Origin: Candidatus Glassbacteria bacterium RIFCSPLOWO2_12_FULL_58_11
Lineage (GTDB): Bacteria; Gemmatimonadota; Glassbacteria; GWA2-58-10
NCBI GenBank assembly: GCA_001780825.1
Contig: MFIX01000179.1
Coordinates: 1-16,251, forward strand
Reading direction: 5' to 3'
DNA: 16,251 nucleotides
Positions 14,790 to 16,251 of the stretch are shown one piece after another. Position 1 is the stretch's first letter; the number at the start of each line of letters is the position of its first letter. The position numbers and the translations under genes were made by a program. The notes under the pieces were generated by a model that saw only the letters and a list, made by a program, of their open reading frames with translations, was not told where the DNA came from and did not search any database.

Positions 14790-15952
14790 CTGGATCTGTC
14801 AAATTAATAGGCTTCTCTCAAAAGCGAAGAGCCGGTCTCAAATTGAGATTGCCGGTCCTCCTGGCTCTCCTGCCGGCAATACTGGTTTCCTGTAACAAGC
14901 CGGGCGGCCAGAGCGCTCCACCGGCGGTCCCGGTGTCAGTAGCCAGGGTGGAAATAAAGAATGTGCCGCTCGAGATCCAAGATATCGGCACTGTGGAGGC
15001 TTATAACACAGTCTCGGTCAATTCGAGGATCGGCGGAGAGCTGATTAAAGTGTACTTCGAGGAAGGCCAGGATGTCAAAGAGGGCGAGCCGCTGTTTCAG
15101 ATCGACCCGGCCCCGTATCGCGCCGCGCTTGAAGGGGCGCGGGCGAACCTGGAGCGCGATTCGGTCCGGGCCTGGAACGCCGGCGAGACTGTCAAGCGCT
15201 ACGCCGAGCTGATCGGCAAGGAATATATCACCCAGCAACAGTACGATGACATGCTCGCCGAGTCCGAGGCGCTTAAGGCCACGGTTCGCTCCGACCGGGC
15301 CGCGGTGGATAACGCCCGGCTGAACTTCGATTACTGCTTCATCCGTGCTCCGTTGGCCGGCAGAACGGGAAGGCTGCTGGTCCATCAGGGCAATATTATC
15401 AAAGCCAATGACATCCCCCTGCTGGTCATACACCAGATCCAGCCGGTCTATGTCCGGTTTACCGTACCGGATCAGTATTTGAACCAGTTGCTCGAATACA
15501 GCCGCGGGGGCAAGCTCGAAGTCCGGGCCGCGTCCACCGAGGACGGCCAGGAGATAAATACCGGCGAGCTGAGTTTTGTCGATAACTCGGTCGATCAGTC
15601 GACAGGGACGATAACCCTGAAAGCGCTGTTCCCCAACGCAAACCGCTTGCTCTGGCCGGGGGAGTTTGTCAATGTCTCGCTGGTCCTGAAAACGATCCAG
15701 GGCGCGGTGGTCCTGCCCTCCCGGGCGGTCCAGTCCGGCCAGAACGGAGATTTCGTCTATATCGTCGGGCCGGACAATACCGTCGAGTCCCGCCCGGTGA
15801 CAGTCTCCTACAGCTTCAAGGAGCAGACAGTCGTTGAAAAAGGGCTGGATGGCGGGGAAACGGTGGTGACCGATGGACAGCTCCGGCTCTATCCGGGGGC
15901 GAAAATCGAATTGACCGAGGGCGTCGGGACAGGGAAGGCAGGCAGTTCATGA
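14786..15952 (+). CDS. RND efflux periplasmic adaptor (MdtA/AcrA-like membrane fusion protein)
   Basis: The 388-residue adaptor bridges the inner-membrane pump and the outer-membrane channel. It has a lipoprotein signal with lipobox LVSC (Cys36). The first half of the lipoyl domain is at about 70-107 (GTVEAYNTVSVNSRIGGE; EEGQDVKEGEPLFQID). A coiled-coil hairpin covers 108-178. The second lipoyl half is at 183-215 (DYCFIRAPLAGRTGRLLVHQ). A beta-barrel follows at about 219-305 (VYVRFTVPDQYL; STGTITLKALFPNANRLLWP), then a membrane-proximal domain at 306-378 (VVLPSRAVQ). The barrel motif closely resembles E. coli MdtA. The start overlaps the channel stop (ATGA), with GGAAGAG about 5 nt upstream. 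It is acylated, unlike an adaptor with a membrane helix. Confidence 0.93.
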   Translation: MTGSVKLIGFSQKRRAGLKLRLPVLLALLPAILVSCNKPGGQSAPPAVPVSVARVEIKNVPLEIQDIGTVEAYNTVSVNSRIGGELIKVYFEEGQDVKEGEPLFQIDPAPYRAALEGARANLERDSVRAWNAGETVKRYAELIGKEYITQQQYDDMLAESEALKATVRSDRAAVDNARLNFDYCFIRAPLAGRTGRLLVHQGNIIKANDIPLLVIHQIQPVYVRFTVPDQYLNQLLEYSRGGKLEVRAASTEDGQEINTGELSFVDNSVDQSTGTITLKALFPNANRLLWPGEFVNVSLVLKTIQGAVVLPSRAVQSGQNGDFVYIVGPDNTVESRPVTVSYSFKEQTVVEKGLDGGETVVTDGQLRLYPGAKIELTEGVGTGKAGSS

Positions 15953-16251
15953 GTTTTTCCGAGTTATTCATCCGCCGTCCGGTCGCCACGACTCTGATCA
16001 TGCTGGCGCTGCTCATTTTCGGGATCGCCGGCTACCGGCAATTGCCGGTCTCCGACCTGCCAAATGTCGATTTCCCAACCATCCAGGTCTCCGCGTTCCT
16101 TCCAGGCGCGGGTCCCGAGACCATGGCCTCGGCGGTAGCCACGCCGCTGGAAAAACAGTTCTCGACAATTGCCGGGCTGTCCTCGATGACCTCGAGCAGC
16201 TCGCAGGGCTCCAGCAGCATCACCCTCCAGTTCGATCTCAGCCGCGACCTG
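15949..16251 (+). CDS. RND multidrug efflux transporter (HAE1/MdtB-like), N-terminal part cut by window edge
   Basis: The frame starts with ATG overlapping the adaptor stop (ATGA) and is open for 101 codons to the window end, so the gene is 3'-truncated by the edge. The translation begins MSFSELFIRRPVATTLIMLA, followed by GYRQLPVSDLPNVDFPTIQV and PGAGPETMASAVATPLEKQF. These are diagnostic of RND pumps: TM1, then the start of the periplasmic porter domain, with MTSSSSQGSSSITLQFDL. The wording is closest to MdtB/MdtC-type pumps. It is predicted to export drugs, bile-salt-like compounds or metabolites from the periplasm using the proton gradient. MdtBC-type systems often have two RND genes in tandem, but whether a second follows here cannot be seen. 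Confidence 0.93.
   Translation, partial: MSFSELFIRRPVATTLIMLALLIFGIAGYRQLPVSDLPNVDFPTIQVSAFLPGAGPETMASAVATPLEKQFSTIAGLSSMTSSSSQGSSSITLQFDLSRDL

Overview
The window comes from a diderm (Gram-negative-type) bacterium with moderately high GC. The evidence for an outer membrane is a tripartite efflux operon with an outer-membrane channel and several lipoprotein signals. A secreted subtilase ending in a type I dockerin, a probable polysaccharide-active lipoprotein and a phytanoyl-CoA-dioxygenase-family enzyme suggest a heterotroph from an uncultured FCB-like lineage. That placement is inference only; there is no rRNA or other phylogenetic marker here.

Layout, left to right. (1) 3-923 (+) is the 3' part of an APC-family amino acid permease, closed by a very strong intrinsic terminator at 936-969. 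An MntP-type manganese exporter follows at 993-1553 (+). (2) A minus-strand block holds an RqcH/NFACT-family protein (4412-5914) and, downstream of it, a multidomain subtilisin-like protease with a cohesin-like region and a dockerin (1681-4302). (3) 6153-7919 (+) is a sodium:solute symporter whose last codons lie inside an array of seven 7-bp repeats. An inverted copy of part of that array lies just downstream. (4) A second minus-strand block holds a PhyH-family dioxygenase (8063-8944), a cyclic-nucleotide-binding regulator (9350-10363) and an alpha/alpha-toroid lipoprotein (10676-12454). The 405-nt gap between the first two contains a cloverleaf-like inverted-repeat element. (5) 12655 to the right edge (+) is an efflux operon: TetR regulator, TolC-like channel, MdtA-like adaptor and the first 101 codons of an RND pump. 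Each pair of adjacent genes overlaps by ATGA.

The best-supported functional unit is region 5. It has a strong sigma70-type promoter whose -35 box is covered by one arm of a 9-bp inverted repeat, which suggests autoregulation by the TetR protein. The other genes look like single or loosely associated metabolic and transport genes. I found no CRISPR array, transposase, tRNA, rRNA or phage genes. No wholly new system is evident. The most unusual items are the domain architecture of the protease, the two small repeat elements (heptamer array and cloverleaf) and the operator-like dyad.
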